From Anopheles merus (taxonomy: Eukaryota; Arthropoda; Insecta; Diptera; Culicidae): DNA of 64,000 nucleotides. Numbering within the stretch: the first letter of the stretch is position 1; every line of letters begins with the position of its first letter. Under the pieces are notes generated by a model. The model was given only the letters and a program-made list of their open reading frames with translations. It made no database searches and was not told where the DNA came from. Of the stretch, positions 24,863 to 37,041 are shown piece by piece. A program made the translations under genes and the position numbers. The stretch spans positions 24,602,433-24,666,432 of the forward strand of contig NC_054085.1 of NCBI RefSeq assembly GCF_017562075.2, given 5' to 3'.

Positions 24863-27800
24863 CTAGCTGTGGCCACTGTTATCGTACGTGATTAGGTAAG
24901 GCGACTCTTTGGTGGGGCATTTGAAGTTTTTCAAGAGGGGCCGCCAGTTGGGAGTTTTCTTCCCCACGGGCTCGAGCATGTTGTTCCACAGCGCGGTACC
25001 GGCGAAGCTGGGTGAAAGCAGATGAAAACCAATAGTCTGATTACAGATGATATACAGAAAAAGGGCTGCGACAGAAGTGCTAATACAATGTATATAAACC
25101 GAAGTGTTTGTTACATCGAAAAACATGTAAAAGTTAATAAAGATACATAATTACATCCGACAAACAAACAAACAAAATCCTCATAATTTCCAAATTTAAA
25201 ATGAAAAACTAAATTTTAAATGAACCAGATATGTAAAAAACATAGCATACAAAAAGATGAATTTAAAAATGTTGTGGGTAACTGTATAAAACTAGCCAAA
25301 TAAATGAGAAGTAAAGAGAAAATAATGCTAAGACCGGGCTACATTGATCGTACTCCGTAGTGTAATTTCGATTCACACTAGCGCATCTGGCGGCGGCTGA
25401 CCGAAGCATTTTGCAGAACAATTTGGAGCCGCTTCAGAAAATACGTTAATTTTCCATGTTTTTTACTTAAATCGGAGGAGAAAAGTTTTGTGAAACGTAG
25501 ATACACATGTTTTGCACGCATTGCATCCATTTTTGTAATGGAAAACGATGGAAAAACTACTTCATTTTGAGATCAATGACCCAAAAAAGCTTCCACCAGT
25601 CGCCGCCAGATGCGCTAGTAAAAATCTAAATTACGCTTTCGAGTACAGACAATGTCCTCCGGCCTTTAAATTGCATTAAAGGCCGGAGGAAACTGTCTGT
25701 ACTCCCTAGTGTAATTTCGATTTTCACTAGCGCATCTGGCGGCGGCTGACCGAAGCATTATGTCAAACAATTTGGAGCCGCTTCAGATAATATGTTATTT
25801 TTCCATGTTTTGTACTTAATTCGGACGGGAAAAGTTTTGTAAAAGGTAGATGCACATGTCCTGCGCGCATTACATCCATTTTATGGACAAAAAACTATAG
25901 AAAAACTACTTAATTTGAAGATTCAGCATGACCATTCTCTTGATGACCAAAAAAAACTTCGACCAGCCGCCGTCAGATGCGCTAAATCAAAATCGAAATT
26001 ACACTAGCGAGTACGGACAGTGTCCTCCGGTCTTAAGACATCAATTACTAATAAAAAAAAAGTGACAACGTATAACTGAATCACTCAATAAACAAACCAA
26101 GACAGCTAAAATTAAGCAAAAATGAAAGAAATAACACGACGCAATCTAAGAAAAAAATCTCTCAATACTTACGCGTTTCCTTTCTGGCTCATATGAAAAC
26201 AATCATACGAGAGAAGCGAGTAATCAATGTCCTTGCCATTCATTTTCATCTGAAGAAAATAATAAAAAAAGAATACGTTAGCCGAGCAAAAGAAAGCCCC
26301 TTCCCAAGCTCCTCTTACCGTCACGTTCAGCGACCATGGTTGATAGACGACCGCGAACTCGTCCAGCCCCCGGAACTCCCGTGACTCGGCCACCTCCTTC
26401 TCCACCCGGATGTACTCGTCCTGTATCCTTGCCCAGCGGTCCCGCGACGCTTCGCTCTGATTGTACAGCTTGCCGATCCAGCAGGAGCACTCGCCGTGGT
26501 GCAGTGACTCGCAGGCGAACGGTTTGCGCTGCAGCATCACCACCTTCGCCACGCTCGGCACCGACACCAGGTTGACGAACGTGCGCGGCATGCTGTCGCG
26601 CAGGTAGCGCAGCGTGCGCTGGAGCCGCAACCGGTGCTTTGCCGGCAGCTCCTCCGGGAAGCGCATCGTGCACACGAACGAGCAGATGTCGTTGCCACCG
26701 ATCGCTATCGTGACCAGCTTCCAGTCGCGCTTCCAGTCGACGCGCGGGTCCCGCCGTATGCGCTGCACCATCGCACGCGCCATGTACGGGATGTCGTACG
26801 AAACGGCCCCAATCTCGGCCATGTTGAACTGGGAGTCCCGATGAAACGGGTACGCATCGCCGAGCGAGTAGCCGACGAGCTGTAGGTAGGAGCGGACGGT
26901 ATGAAAAGCAACGGTATTAGTGAAACAGATGCTTCCAGACAAGCAGTACTGAGTGCGAAAATGTTTCAGATGATGATCGATTGCAAATATGATAATTCTA
27001 TGTTTAACCAGTTATTTCTCTGTGCTCTGTGGTCTTATTTTGAACTTCAGTTTTCTTAGAGGTAATAATCGGCTTGGAAAACAAAATTATTACCAATAAC
27101 AGGTTGCACAAAGTTACGGTTCGAACACTGATGAGAATAAGAAAATGTATGAACCAATGAATACTATCCGACTACAGATATATCGTGCTAATAAACACCT
27201 TTAGATTGGTTCAAAATACGCTTTCTTGTACAGTTTCAGTTTATCATGCTGAAGACAATGTCATCCCTGTTGTTGTCGCATCGCAATCCGCAATCCGCAT
27301 TGATAAAAGAACCATTATTACACTTTAAGGTTTCCAACAATTTTACTCGAAATATTGCAAAATATCATAAAATTGCTACGATATTTGGAAGGATATTACG
27401 GACAGTTTTACGCTCCTGGTTCAAACTACGAATGTTTTGATTCGAATTCTGGACAGCCTCAAAATTTTGTTTATAATTCTCAAATTCACACTCGCACTAC
27501 ACCTTTTTAGTTTCTAACTGGTTTTAAGCTCTAGACACTTGATTCTGGATGTCGGCGTCCTCCTAGACCAGGGGTCTCCAAACTTTTCAGTTCGCGGGCC
27601 GCATTGCATCAAAAATAACTATGTTTAGGGCCATTTGACGCTACCTTTAACTGATGAGTGAACGTTTAAATCTCGTTTTTATAACAAAATGCTAACGATA
27701 CTTGTACAGTTTCGTGTTACTAAAGCTTGATTTTTGTCTAAGAAAAGTAAAAATACAATTTTATTTGAAAAAGGCATGAGAACGTAACACTTATATTAAC

Positions 27801-30298
27801 TCTGGCAAAGACATCGTGAGCAAAGCTCTTGAGGGCCGCATTTGGCCCGCGGGCCGTAGTTTGAAGACCACTGGCCTAGACCAACAGAAGTTTAAGAGGA
27901 CTCTGACACTCTAGTCTCCGACGCCTAGTCTAAAGGACTCCGGAACTCAGAATTGAATGTTGGGACCTTAAAAAACGTTAACAACTAATACCAAAATGTA
28001 CTGTGTATGTGAATGTGAAAATTGTAGAGGAAATTTTGAGGCTTTTCAGACTTTGAATCAATTCTTTTTTTTCTCAAATTTAGAAGGTTTCTTTTAGTAA
28101 AGTGAGTTTAACAGAGGTTGAATCGATTAAATTTAATTAGTATGACAACATTAAATGCAAAAAATGCCTTAAGTTTCTGTATTTCGAAGCCATACAGTAC
28201 ATTTGAATTGCTCTCTTTCTATCAAATACATTGATTGGTGCTATAAACATATTTTATTATATTAATAACATTATTTCATCTTCAGAAGGAGCCTTGAACC
28301 TACAAAGATAGAGTGAGATAATAAGAATTATAATTCAAATCTCGTTAGTTTTTACATATGTTAGCTCGTTTTTTTTTTAATTTTTTATCGTTTCTATATA
28401 TTCTTCTTCCAGTAAAATACAAAACCATTACCTAAACTGCATATGCAACGGTCACCTTTGTCTTCAAAGCCGTTCGTTTTCATCTTTGCGTTTGCGTCAT
28501 AGGATCAACCAGAGCACCACCTATCCAGGAACGCATGCGGCTCTTTTTCCCGGTCACTGTGTCATTAGGATGAGCAGCAGCGTTACATCACATCAGCCTT
28601 CGTGCGCAAGGCCCTTACAAACATAATAAGCGCGCAATTGTTTGACGCATAACGGTACTAGCCAGCAGCCGACCGAAAGAAAGCCTCCCAATTGCGCCCC
28701 GGCGTGTGCTGTTGTTTACATCGAACCGCTGGCGCTCGAGAGCTGCCGTTAAAAAATGGCAAAGTTCAGTTCAATCATGGGTTCAGCGGGCAAGACCATT
28801 GACCGGAGGTCGCTAGAGCCATGCTAACCGGCTAGCAAGATGAAAAGCGCGCCACAGTTACGCATCGTGCCGGGCGTTTGCCCGGGAAGCGTTACCTAGA
28901 TGCGTGTGACCCGGGTCTGCGATTAGCTAAAGGGTTGGACTAACACCTAATCGTGCTCAATTAACAACCTTTAATTCAATTACGCTGCTTCTTGTTGGAG
29001 GAAGTAAGCAATTGCGACGCACAATGAAGGGTCACAGCCAGAAAGTTATGCCAATAATGGCCGTCACGTAAGTTTTAGTAACGTTCCCACAGGAAGGCGA
29101 GGCCGGCTTTTGGGACGGCAATAAGAGACTAATTTCCCTTCAATTCAAGTAAAGGTTTTTTTTGCCGGTACAATGTGATGATGCAAGATGGTATTTCGTA
29201 TTTGTATACTGGTCATCTGTTCATCTCTATACAACCATCAGAAGCTTTCCTTGAGCTGTCTTAAGACAACGTAGAAAACTGTATAGTTTTGTATGGAAAA
29301 CAAGGTCAATTTTTCAAACACACTAAACCATTTCTCAAGATAGCTCAATTTGCTCATCATTCAACACCAAGTCCTCCCATAAGTACTCAGCCGCTTTACA
29401 ACATCTTCAGGTGCAATTGCGCTTCACTTGCTTTCCTAAATTTGCATCACCGTAGTGCAATCCGCTTAGGTCCTCGGCTGGCTCATCCGCTCGTCCCCAT
29501 GCACACCGTACTTGGTTCAAAATAGGCGGCGCAATCGAAACTTAATAAGACAGCCAGCGTCAGCGTCAGAGGATCTTAAAAGCTTTCCGACACAAGCTCA
29601 AAAGCAGCACTCGAGCAAACCTTTTTGACCCGGTTTTTCTTTTCTGGCTTACCTTCGGGTTAAACACCTTCAGTATGTTCGGCAGGGTAGTGACGTTGCG
29701 CCAGTCCCACTGGCCACCGATGCTCCACGCAAGGCCACGGTTTTCCTGGTACAGATCGATGAAGCCGGACGCGGCTGCACCGGTGGCAGCGGTCAGCGAG
29801 TCGCCCATGGCTGCAATGACGTTGATGTCTCCTGCGAGAAAGAATATTGGGTTTTTTTTAGCAATAAGACTGTTTAAAATGTTGTTTAAAGTTACTAAAT
29901 ATCGTGAGGTAAATATAGCTTTATTTCAATATCAATAATTATATCCTGTGTCTTTTTTTTTTATCATCCAACGAACTATATTTACCTGGCCTTAGCTTAT
30001 GTACACTCGTCGGCACCTTGGCACTACGGCCCAGCGTGACGTTGCACGGAAATGGCACCTCGGGCGGAATGCGCCGCTGCAGAAAGGACCCGCTCGTGCG
30101 CTGTCCCGTCCGTCCCACGATGTTGAACATCCACGTGCGCAGAAAGTGAAACATCGGCCGCATCCCGGCACTGTCCAGCAGTGTCCGCTGGTCGGTAACG
30201 TCAACGTGACGCGTTTGCCGGATCGTCGTCCGGCCACCATACGTCGCCGGTAGGAGGTAAAGCACTAGCAGGCACGCCAACGAACATCGCAGAATCAT
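24863..30298 (-). CDS. Secreted phospholipase B1-like GDSL hydrolase (gene B)
   Basis: Five coding exons on the minus strand join in frame: 30298-29986, 29831-29653, 26879-26319, 26249-26173 and 25007-24863 (1275 nt, 424 aa plus stop). The start MILRCSLACLLVLYLL is a typical signal peptide. SGNH blocks: GDS at 114-116 (Ser116), IGGQW, GGND at 225-228 and DCFH with Asp367/His370. Exon 2 is exactly as long as exon 2 of gene A (179 nt), and the first two introns occupy the same codons and phases. The gene A intron before WARIQ is absent here, fusing two exons. Intron 2 is 2.77 kb and hosts a hAT-type MITE; intron 4 hosts a tandem TTAA-flanked pair. No C-terminal membrane anchor is present, so secretion is likely. 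Substrate is inferred from the phospholipase B family. Confidence 0.88.
25332..25665. mobile_element. TTAA-flanked MITE, copy 1 (intron 4 of gene B)
   Basis: A 334-bp element lies between CTAA (25328-25331, probably a mutated TTAA) and TTAA (25666-25669). Its ends are long inverted repeats that share TAGTGTAATTTCGATT and CTAGCGCATCTGGCGG words with their complements at the other end. Copy 2 starts only 14 bp downstream in the same orientation. TTAA duplication is the hallmark of piggyBac-type insertion, but the outermost bases (GACCGG/AGGCCGG) are not the classic piggyBac end, so the superfamily is uncertain. Confidence 0.72.
25680..26032. mobile_element. TTAA-flanked MITE, copy 2 (intron 4 of gene B)
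   Basis: A 353-bp element sits between two perfect TTAA tetranucleotides (25676-25679 and 26033-26036). Its inverted ends extend for about 70 bp with scattered mismatches and include CCTCCGG, the TAGTGTAATTTCGATTT word and GCGCATCTG. It is a sister of copy 1, about 80 per cent similar by eye. The junction of the two copies forms a palindrome around 25655-25690. Confidence 0.75.
27569..27873. mobile_element. hAT-type MITE in intron 2 of gene B
   Basis: A 305-bp element starts CAGGGGTCTCCAAACTTTTC and its other end reads inversely CAGTGGTCTTCAAACTACGG. Both ends continue into GCGGGCC motifs. It is flanked by 8-bp near-identical direct repeats, TCCTAGAC (27561-27568) and GCCTAGAC (27874-27881). 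Element ends of the CAGNGGTC...CAAACT...GCGGGCC type with 8-bp duplications are widespread hAT non-autonomous elements in animals. No open frame of note is inside. Confidence 0.85.
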
Positions 30299-30344
30299 CT
30301 CGTGTCACTGTACCCCGATAGCTAAGGATGATGAAGAAGTTTGT

Positions 30345-30350
30345 ACTGAA
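30345..30350 (-). promoter_or_regulatory. Possible initiator (TTCAGT) of gene B
   Basis: On the minus strand TTCAGTAC lies about 50 nt upstream of the gene B start codon, with the putative +1 adenine at 30347. No TATA box is present at the expected spacing. It would give a very short leader, typical of compact insect genes, but the motif is short. Confidence 0.25.
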
Positions 30351-30359
30351 CTAAACCTC

Positions 30360-32393
30360 ATAAATTGTGTAGATTCGAGCAGAGTTCCTGAGCACACTGT
30401 GGACTGAATCTGTGCTGGAAGCTTTTGCTGAGAAAGGAAAGATGCCAGAGCCGGATCTTGGCCACGGAGAGAAAAGCCGAATATTGTCACACTTAGTCAT
30501 TTGTAAAAGTGACTAAACGAGCTTCTGCGTCATATGCAGGCCATTCTCTTGCTGGTTTCTCCGACGTTGATTCACCCGAGTGCGAGAGTGGTGTAAATCG
30601 CAAGGTCCAGATTAGTTTAACTTTTTCGCAAATGTTTTGAAATATATTATTAGCCTATCATTTTTGCTTTATTTCAAGAAGTATTTGTGCTGCTAAATTT
30701 CAAAATCTCTATTGGTTTTTATTCACGATTTTTTTTACGATTCGCGTTATTATCCCTTTTAATTTACATGTAACATGAAACGGTAAAGATCCCAAAGTTA
30801 TGTTACAAATTTCCAAAACTTCCTAATTAATACTGCAAAGCTACTTATGAACAATTCCATACAATTAATTTTAAACTAACACAAACATAAATGTAAACAG
30901 AAACTCTCCACCGGGGCGAATGCGAAACAGAGAAAAAAGGTAATTCAATAATCATAATGCATGCTGGTACGGCTTTGCCACCGTTGTTCCCCGGACCGAT
31001 GGTCCGATTATCGTTATGCAAACAATAATTTTGTAACACACCATTTGTGCATTCCCCGTACATAAAGCAGTATACACGGAGACAAAAAAAAACTCCCGAC
31101 CTTGATACGTTGACCGAATTAGGTGCTAAAGATAGCAATTACTTCATCCGAATCATGTGTGCAATAAATATATCGCAGCTTACCTCCCAGCCAGCCGCCA
31201 CCGTCGGACGCACTGTACCGTACACAAATGAAATGAATAGCGTGTTTTGGAAAGGGAAGGAAAGGTATCGAAAGGCCCAGGCATGATCGTGACCGGCGCA
31301 CGGCGCACAATCTCGAATCGATAATTCCGCTCTCGTAATCGTAACCGCTGGTGCAACCGCAAGTAAGTGTGCTATGAAAAACCGGTCTACGAGAGAGTTG
31401 GTTTGTTTCAAATGGTTTCCCATTTTTCTCTTCTCTTCGTCAACCAAACCTACTTACTGAACCTGCAAAGGAAAGGCTTTCTCGGCTAAGCTAATGGTTT
31501 CCATTCACAAATGTCTTGCAGCCGACAGCAAACGCAATATACTTCCGCTGCGTGCTTGTTAGCGGCACAGAAAAAGGGTTGCTTTGCATTGTTGTCGGTA
31601 ACAGTACGGTGAGGGAAAGCTATTAAGTGCTAATTTTCCTTACCACCCAGCGCCCACCGCTGTTCAGCTCGAGGGTGGTGGTTGTTGAGAAATTGTGGAA
31701 CCGTTTTGTTTGCGTTTTGCTTGCGTTCGCAACCTACTTTCCGAACAAGTTCAAGTTCAAGGTAAGCGAACAGAGCGATCGGGGTGATCGGGAAAGCTAA
31801 CCATAATCAAAAACAAAAACAAAAAGGTCCAAAAACTGTCACAAAACAGGATTTGGAGACTTTTTTGGCGGGAAATTATCATTTTAATTTACGATCTCAT
31901 TTGATCAAGCAATAAAACCGAACCGAGCTACCTGCTGCTGAACAATCGACTCAACGGGGTGTTAAAAAGATCGTTAATGATCGTACGTTAATGAAGTTTC
32001 AGCCTGCTGGGGGGTCGATCAAGCTGGTTTTTATTTTTGAAAAAACACACACACACACAACATGTAAACTACACATTAGGGGCCCATGCACAGGTAGAAA
32101 CTATCTCTAATTATTGGCATTAGAGTCAAACAAGCAGCAATTATGAAAGATAATTAATAAAAGGTGAACTTAGATCAGAGGTTTATCATTAAAATTAAAT
32201 TTTCATGTTTTCAATACGAAATATGCAACGAAGTAAAATAAAAATGGCTGGAAGCATTTTCAACCTAATTTTTTATATGCTTTAGTCATGAAAGTGTCAT
32301 AAATGTTTGATTTGGGCCTATTTGGTGCACTTCAATGTTCGAGCCAAAATACTCATTTTCACTTGAATTGTCAATTCAAAAGACACAAATATT
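30360..32393. other. Non-coding stretch upstream of gene B
   Basis: Mixed and AT-rich DNA with no gene that can be supported. The first few hundred bases are the likely promoter region of gene B. A short AC tract lies at 32045-32058. Confidence 0.4.
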
Positions 32394-32931
32394 GGGGCCC
32401 TTTCCGTTTTCAATTGGTAGGCTGAAATTTCAGGCTATCAGCTGTTTGCATTGTATAGGAGTTCTTGAACAGCTATCTATGTGAGTATAATATACAGGTG
32501 GGCTTATCCCAAGGTGTATGAATTTAGAAGGCTGATTTTTATCGCTTCTGCTTCTGAATGAAGATTTTAAGAATATTTTGTGTATTGCTCAAGCTACCAG
32601 AAAGGCTGCTTGTGCAAAAGTTTTCACCCATCCTGCCAAAAAGTGATATTCAAATTTGGCTATAAAAAACATGCTATGAGACAACCTGGACTACTTACAC
32701 TTTGATTCTAGATTCCACCACCTGATCTCTTTAATGCACTTTGGGATAATTGTAAACAACACCGTGTTTTCGAGCAGCTATTCGAATCTAATTATAGCTT
32801 TGTGGCTAGAATAATCTAGACTGAAAATTGCAGGCTAGTTTTATGTGTGGTTTGTATGAAGTGTTTACATGATTTCAGCCTCCAACTGTCAAACTCCATA
32901 CAAAAAACTAACTAGAATCGTGAAGGCCCCC
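32394..32931 (+). mobile_element. MITE with 3-bp duplication, GGGGCC ends, copy 1
   Basis: A 538-bp segment starts GGGGCCC and ends GGCCCCC, flanked by ATT on both sides (32391-32393 and 32932-32934). It matches the segment 50140-50691 along its whole length in opposite orientation. Shared words include TTTTCACCCATCCTGCCAAA, TGTCAAACTCCATACAAAA and TTATCCCAAGGTG. The two full-length copies with matched ends define the element boundaries well. Terminal GGGGCC and a 3-bp duplication suggest a PIF/Harbinger-type (Tourist-like) element, an inference from structure. Confidence 0.82.
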
Positions 32932-33339
32932 ATTATTAAAAGCGACCGTTACACAAAAGCTTAAATCAAGATACGACATTATTCACAAACACACTAATAA
33001 AAACGATTGTTAGCATTAATAAACGTGTATGCATATTACTAAACAATTATATTTGCTTCTAAAGTCTACACAAAATAACACACATCAAACGATAAAAAAC
33101 ATTTAAAAGCTCGCCACAATTTCCCAAGAACTATTTTTCGAGATGTAATACTCAAAATATTTATAATTACGTAGAATTTTACTGTTGTAAGTTAAATGTT
33201 ATCGAATATGAGGTTAAACAGTTATAAGAATAGACATCAGTTAATAATAGTATCTCATCAGTCAGCAGACAAAATTTGACACCTCTATCAGTCGAACTAT
33301 AACCGTGATGGCTGTGATGGAAATGGGTAGCAACTTCGT

Positions 33340-33680
33340 TTAGAAGCATATGCGATTAAAGAACGACATCTCGTATCGTCTTAATGGATTCCGTGCGGTA
33401 CTCTTGGCCCTATCAGACAACATTCAGAGCATCGAAAAGAGCCAAGATCCAATTGCCCGACGATCCTAAGTGACAAGAAGCTCTAAATGATGCTGAAAAT
33501 GAAGATCGAGGGAATATTCTCTACATTGCTGCGTTCTCCTTGCCTGGGAGGTCGATGCAACCGACCAAACAGTGAAATAGTACCTGGGCAAAATATCAGG
33601 AACTATAAATCGCGACCACTGACTTCTCAGTGGAAAGCAATGCAAATGTTGACGGAATTTCGGTATGAAACTTAAGTCCG
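33340..33680 (+). pseudogene. Possible decayed coding patch, perhaps retroelement-derived
   Basis: Frame segments with protein-like composition follow one another on the + strand but are broken by stop codons and apparent frame changes around 33470 and 33570. The base composition is richer in GC than the flanks. It resembles an old fragment of a retrotransposon polyprotein or a processed pseudogene; I do not recognise the family and chance is not excluded. Confidence 0.22.
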
Positions 33681-36017
33681 CAATCCGGCCCAACATCCCC
33701 CAGAAGCGTCACATCAAAATTGCGCGGGGAAACATACTGCAAAGCTCTACTCTAATAATTTTGTCGCAAAAACTGAGGAGAAATTGATAACAATCGAGGT
33801 AGGTCTTAAAAACTTGCCTGCATGCACTTCTTCTTCCGTGAATAAATCAACAACCCTAAAAAAAAGGGGAATCAACCCGTAAAACATTTTTTGAGTAATT
33901 TTATCTCTATCATCTAGTCATTAAAATCTCCTGAATTTGATTCAATGTTTCGGAGCTCTTTATGAATTCACCTTCAGAATGTTTTCATAAGGGCTTGAGG
34001 CACGACAATGCACAAAGTAAACTTCTTTTATTTTTCGTTGTAATTTATATATTTCAACTCATATGAAATGTAATGTATATGATTCAAATAATTACCAATT
34101 TATATGTTATAATGCTTGTCAGTCAATCGTCCTTCAAATGGTACTTAATGGCCTCTATGGTGGTTCACTTTAATAAAAACAAATTTCAGATGCAGCATAC
34201 GTCTTGTACGTAAACATTCTAATTATGATGCTACTAAGCGTGATGTACGAGGAAGAGCAATTATATTTATCAGTTGACCAAAAAAAAGTGGCAGAAAAAC
34301 GGATACCAATGAGCTACAGCGCCATTAACTACCGTTGCTGAGTCATTTAGATGCTGCGCCGTGCATTGACCGCCGGTTCAACCAACTACATCAAATCTAG
34401 AGTGGCAGCCTTGAACCATCCGAACGTACCGACCGACGTGATTGACTTCACAACAATGTAGTTTAATGTCTGTCTCTCGCTGTCGCTTCTCGGACGCGTG
34501 TCATAAAGCAACCGCAATTGCTCTTTCCCAAAAAAAAGCAATCTTCTAATCCAAGACACGGCAAAAGGGTTTGGGTATTCAATTACAGCTCGATACCGCT
34601 CGGCAACCAGTGCTTTATCGCCGTGCACGTTGCTTCGCCTATTGCCACAGCGCGCACATGCAAATGAATACGCTCCAGTGGCTCTTCCCGATCCGCTGCA
34701 TCTATTTCATCTCTGTAACCGTTCGAGCTTTACAGCCGGCGCGAAACACCGGTGAGAAAAACCGCAACCACCACCCAATCGGACCACCTTGACCCATTGA
34801 AGATAGCGTCGGGGCAGGCCGCGTTCGCTTCTAACACAACCTTCTCTCCACCATTACCTGCTGGCAACATGTGGCCGTTGTCGTTGCTGCATGAGAAGGT
34901 TTTGCGGATATTTTTACATCACGATCGACGCCTAACCATCACACGCGGTGCCCTTCGGTACGACTTTTGCTCTGGGTTCCTTCCTTCGCCGCTCCGACAC
35001 ACGCAACGCTCCCGGGGAGATTCAGAATCAGCCGGGCGGGTAAAGAGTTAGTGGTGCAAAATTTCAAACCTTTGCATCGCAAATCGACATCGTGTTGGCG
35101 CGACCTGTTCGACGAGTTTTCGCGTGGACCCACCCTGCGATCAATCGATCTCGATCCGGACCAGGGTCAGTGACGGAGACAGTGTGCAAACACTAATTGA
35201 AGTGAGCAGCAGCAGCAGCAGCAGCTCCATTGCAACACCCCCCCTTTTTGCGCCAGCTAATGTGTGTGACCCAATGCAGCATGCTTGCGTACCACTTTCT
35301 ATCGTGTGTCTTTGTATCTTTTCTTCTGCACAGCAGACACACACTCTGGCACAACTCCTAAGTCGAAATTAATTTGTCTTTTGACCAGCGAATTTGACAC
35401 TCAACGGGTCACGCTCATTTGCCCAATGGTTCCGTTTCATGCATTTAAGCAGAAGTCAACAACATCAACACTTCCCTTCTATTTACTGCGTTAAATAGCA
35501 TTCGTATAGGTTCTCGCATTAATCATTCGTCTACGATTGGGTCACTTCGTCACGAGCAGTAATTAAACGCCTCAGATTGCATTCCAATTGAGAGCTGCAA
35601 CGAAATGTAGCTTTCGAATGAAAAAAAAAACATGCCACATTCCTGCACAGGATTAAGTGGTGTAGATCGGATGGTTGTTTTTCTTGCTTTTTCTCGCAGC
35701 TCGCTGTTTAATTTATGTTCGGTGCAAATGCTACCAACAGGTGAAGGCTAGAGAACGGAACTTAACGAAAGTGAAACTCAGCAATACCATGGGGAAGGGC
35801 TGGTTTTCAGTCCAGTCGATTCTCATTCATTGGTTTAAAGATACAAATACAAACCAATCTCAAGTGAAACATGTGTTTGCTATGCTTAAAAATGTGCTAA
35901 AAATACTTTTATTATATTATGTTCATTCCCAAGAAATATGTTAGCTTGGATCTTTGAAGCTTCGAAATTTATAGTAATTTTTCATAGATATACTTTTAAA
36001 ATTTGTAATACAATACG
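33681..36017. other. Non-coding stretch
   Basis: AT-rich DNA to about 34.3 kb is followed by mixed DNA (34.4-35.5 kb) containing a short GCA-repeat near 35206-35223 and no supportable gene. Open frames in 34752-35173 overlap on both strands without domain signatures. Confidence 0.4.
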
Positions 36018-36080
36018 ATTCTTCTTGTTCTTTGGCATAACGACGCACGAGGAGTTCATGCCAGCCTATACAGCCTTTCT
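36018..36080 (-). mobile_element. Possible SINE 3'-tail fragment
   Basis: On the minus strand this patch reads as a GC-containing stretch followed by GCCAAAGAACAAGAAGAA. The 3' end of the SINE at 62201-62402 has the same arrangement, GAGCCAAAGAAGAAGAAGAA. The similarity covers only about 45 bases with gaps, so this is a tentative truncated copy. Confidence 0.3.
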
Positions 36081-36137
36081 ATATTTGTTCGTAGCCCTGA
36101 TTAACCTCCTGCTCATTTTTTCGGTTTCTGACCGGTA

Positions 36138-37041
36138 CGGAATTTGGGGCAAGTGTGCCACCAAGCATTTTTTCCTTAAAAACTTTATTAAAATGATCAA
36201 TTGTGTATACAGTTAGTTGCGTTCCAATGACTAGTATACTGTGCCGAATTTCATATAGATTAATCGATTTTTTCCATTGTTTTGAACTGATTTATGTTGA
36301 GTTTCAAAATTGAGCAAAATATTATAGTTTTTTTTTTTTTTATCAAACCAAATAAGCTCTCAAAAATCATGGGAAAAATCAAGCGAGAAAATATTCACAC
36401 CACCGTAAAGCTGAGAAAACGAACAACAACACAACAAACAAACACAATTTTTGTGGGGTTAGTTGAAAAAAGGTTTCTTTTTGTCACTGAAAAATCCAAT
36501 TTAAAAAAAAAGTTACAACTTTTGGGGCAAAAGAGCCACCTATATTTGGGCCAAGTGTGCCACCATCTTTCATAGGCGCGAGCTGTCAAAAATGTAAACA
36601 TTGTTGTAGCGTGCAGCAGTATGGTGCACTTTTACGAGCGGATTCCACTCCGGCGAAACAGACCAGCAACAAACCATATTCCGATACAGTTTGTGATGAA
36701 AAAGGGTTCATTGGTGACTCAAGACATGTAGGAATACATACACTAGTGCCACAAACGTAACAATTTCCAATTATCTAAGAAATATGTTTATTTTAACCAG
36801 GTGACCGTCTTGCCCCATACGAGTGGCACTCTTGCCCCATAGCTCAAAAAACAACGTCTTTTTGGACCCTTTTTAAAACGCTTCAAAAACAGTTTTGTTT
36901 GCATTTTTTTCAAGCGAAATTCATTTATGAGTGAAGAAAAAGATGTAAAATGGTTATGAGCTTTAAATCGGCTTTTGACAAACACGTTTTAGTGAGTTAT
37001 AACATGAAATGCTTAAGGTAGCACACTTGCCCCAAATTCCG
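36138..37041. mobile_element. 0.9-kb element with 25-bp inverted ends
   Basis: The left end CGGAATTTGGGGCAAGTGTG and the right end are inverse complements over about 25 bp, with one mismatch (CCACC versus CTACC). The flanks are GTA on the left and CTA on the right, compatible with a TA or 3-bp target. The interior is AT-rich and includes further copies of the end motif, for example TTTGGGCCAAGTGTGCCACC near 36547, TTTTGGGGCAAAAGAGCCAC near 36519 and inverse forms near 36810-36842. No transposase is encoded. Superfamily is not determined. Confidence 0.75.

Noticed and set aside
26278..26885. Frames of 68-131 codons overlapping gene B exon 3
   Set aside because: Shadows of the GC-rich coding exon; the phospholipase frame carries all catalytic motifs and consistent splice sites.
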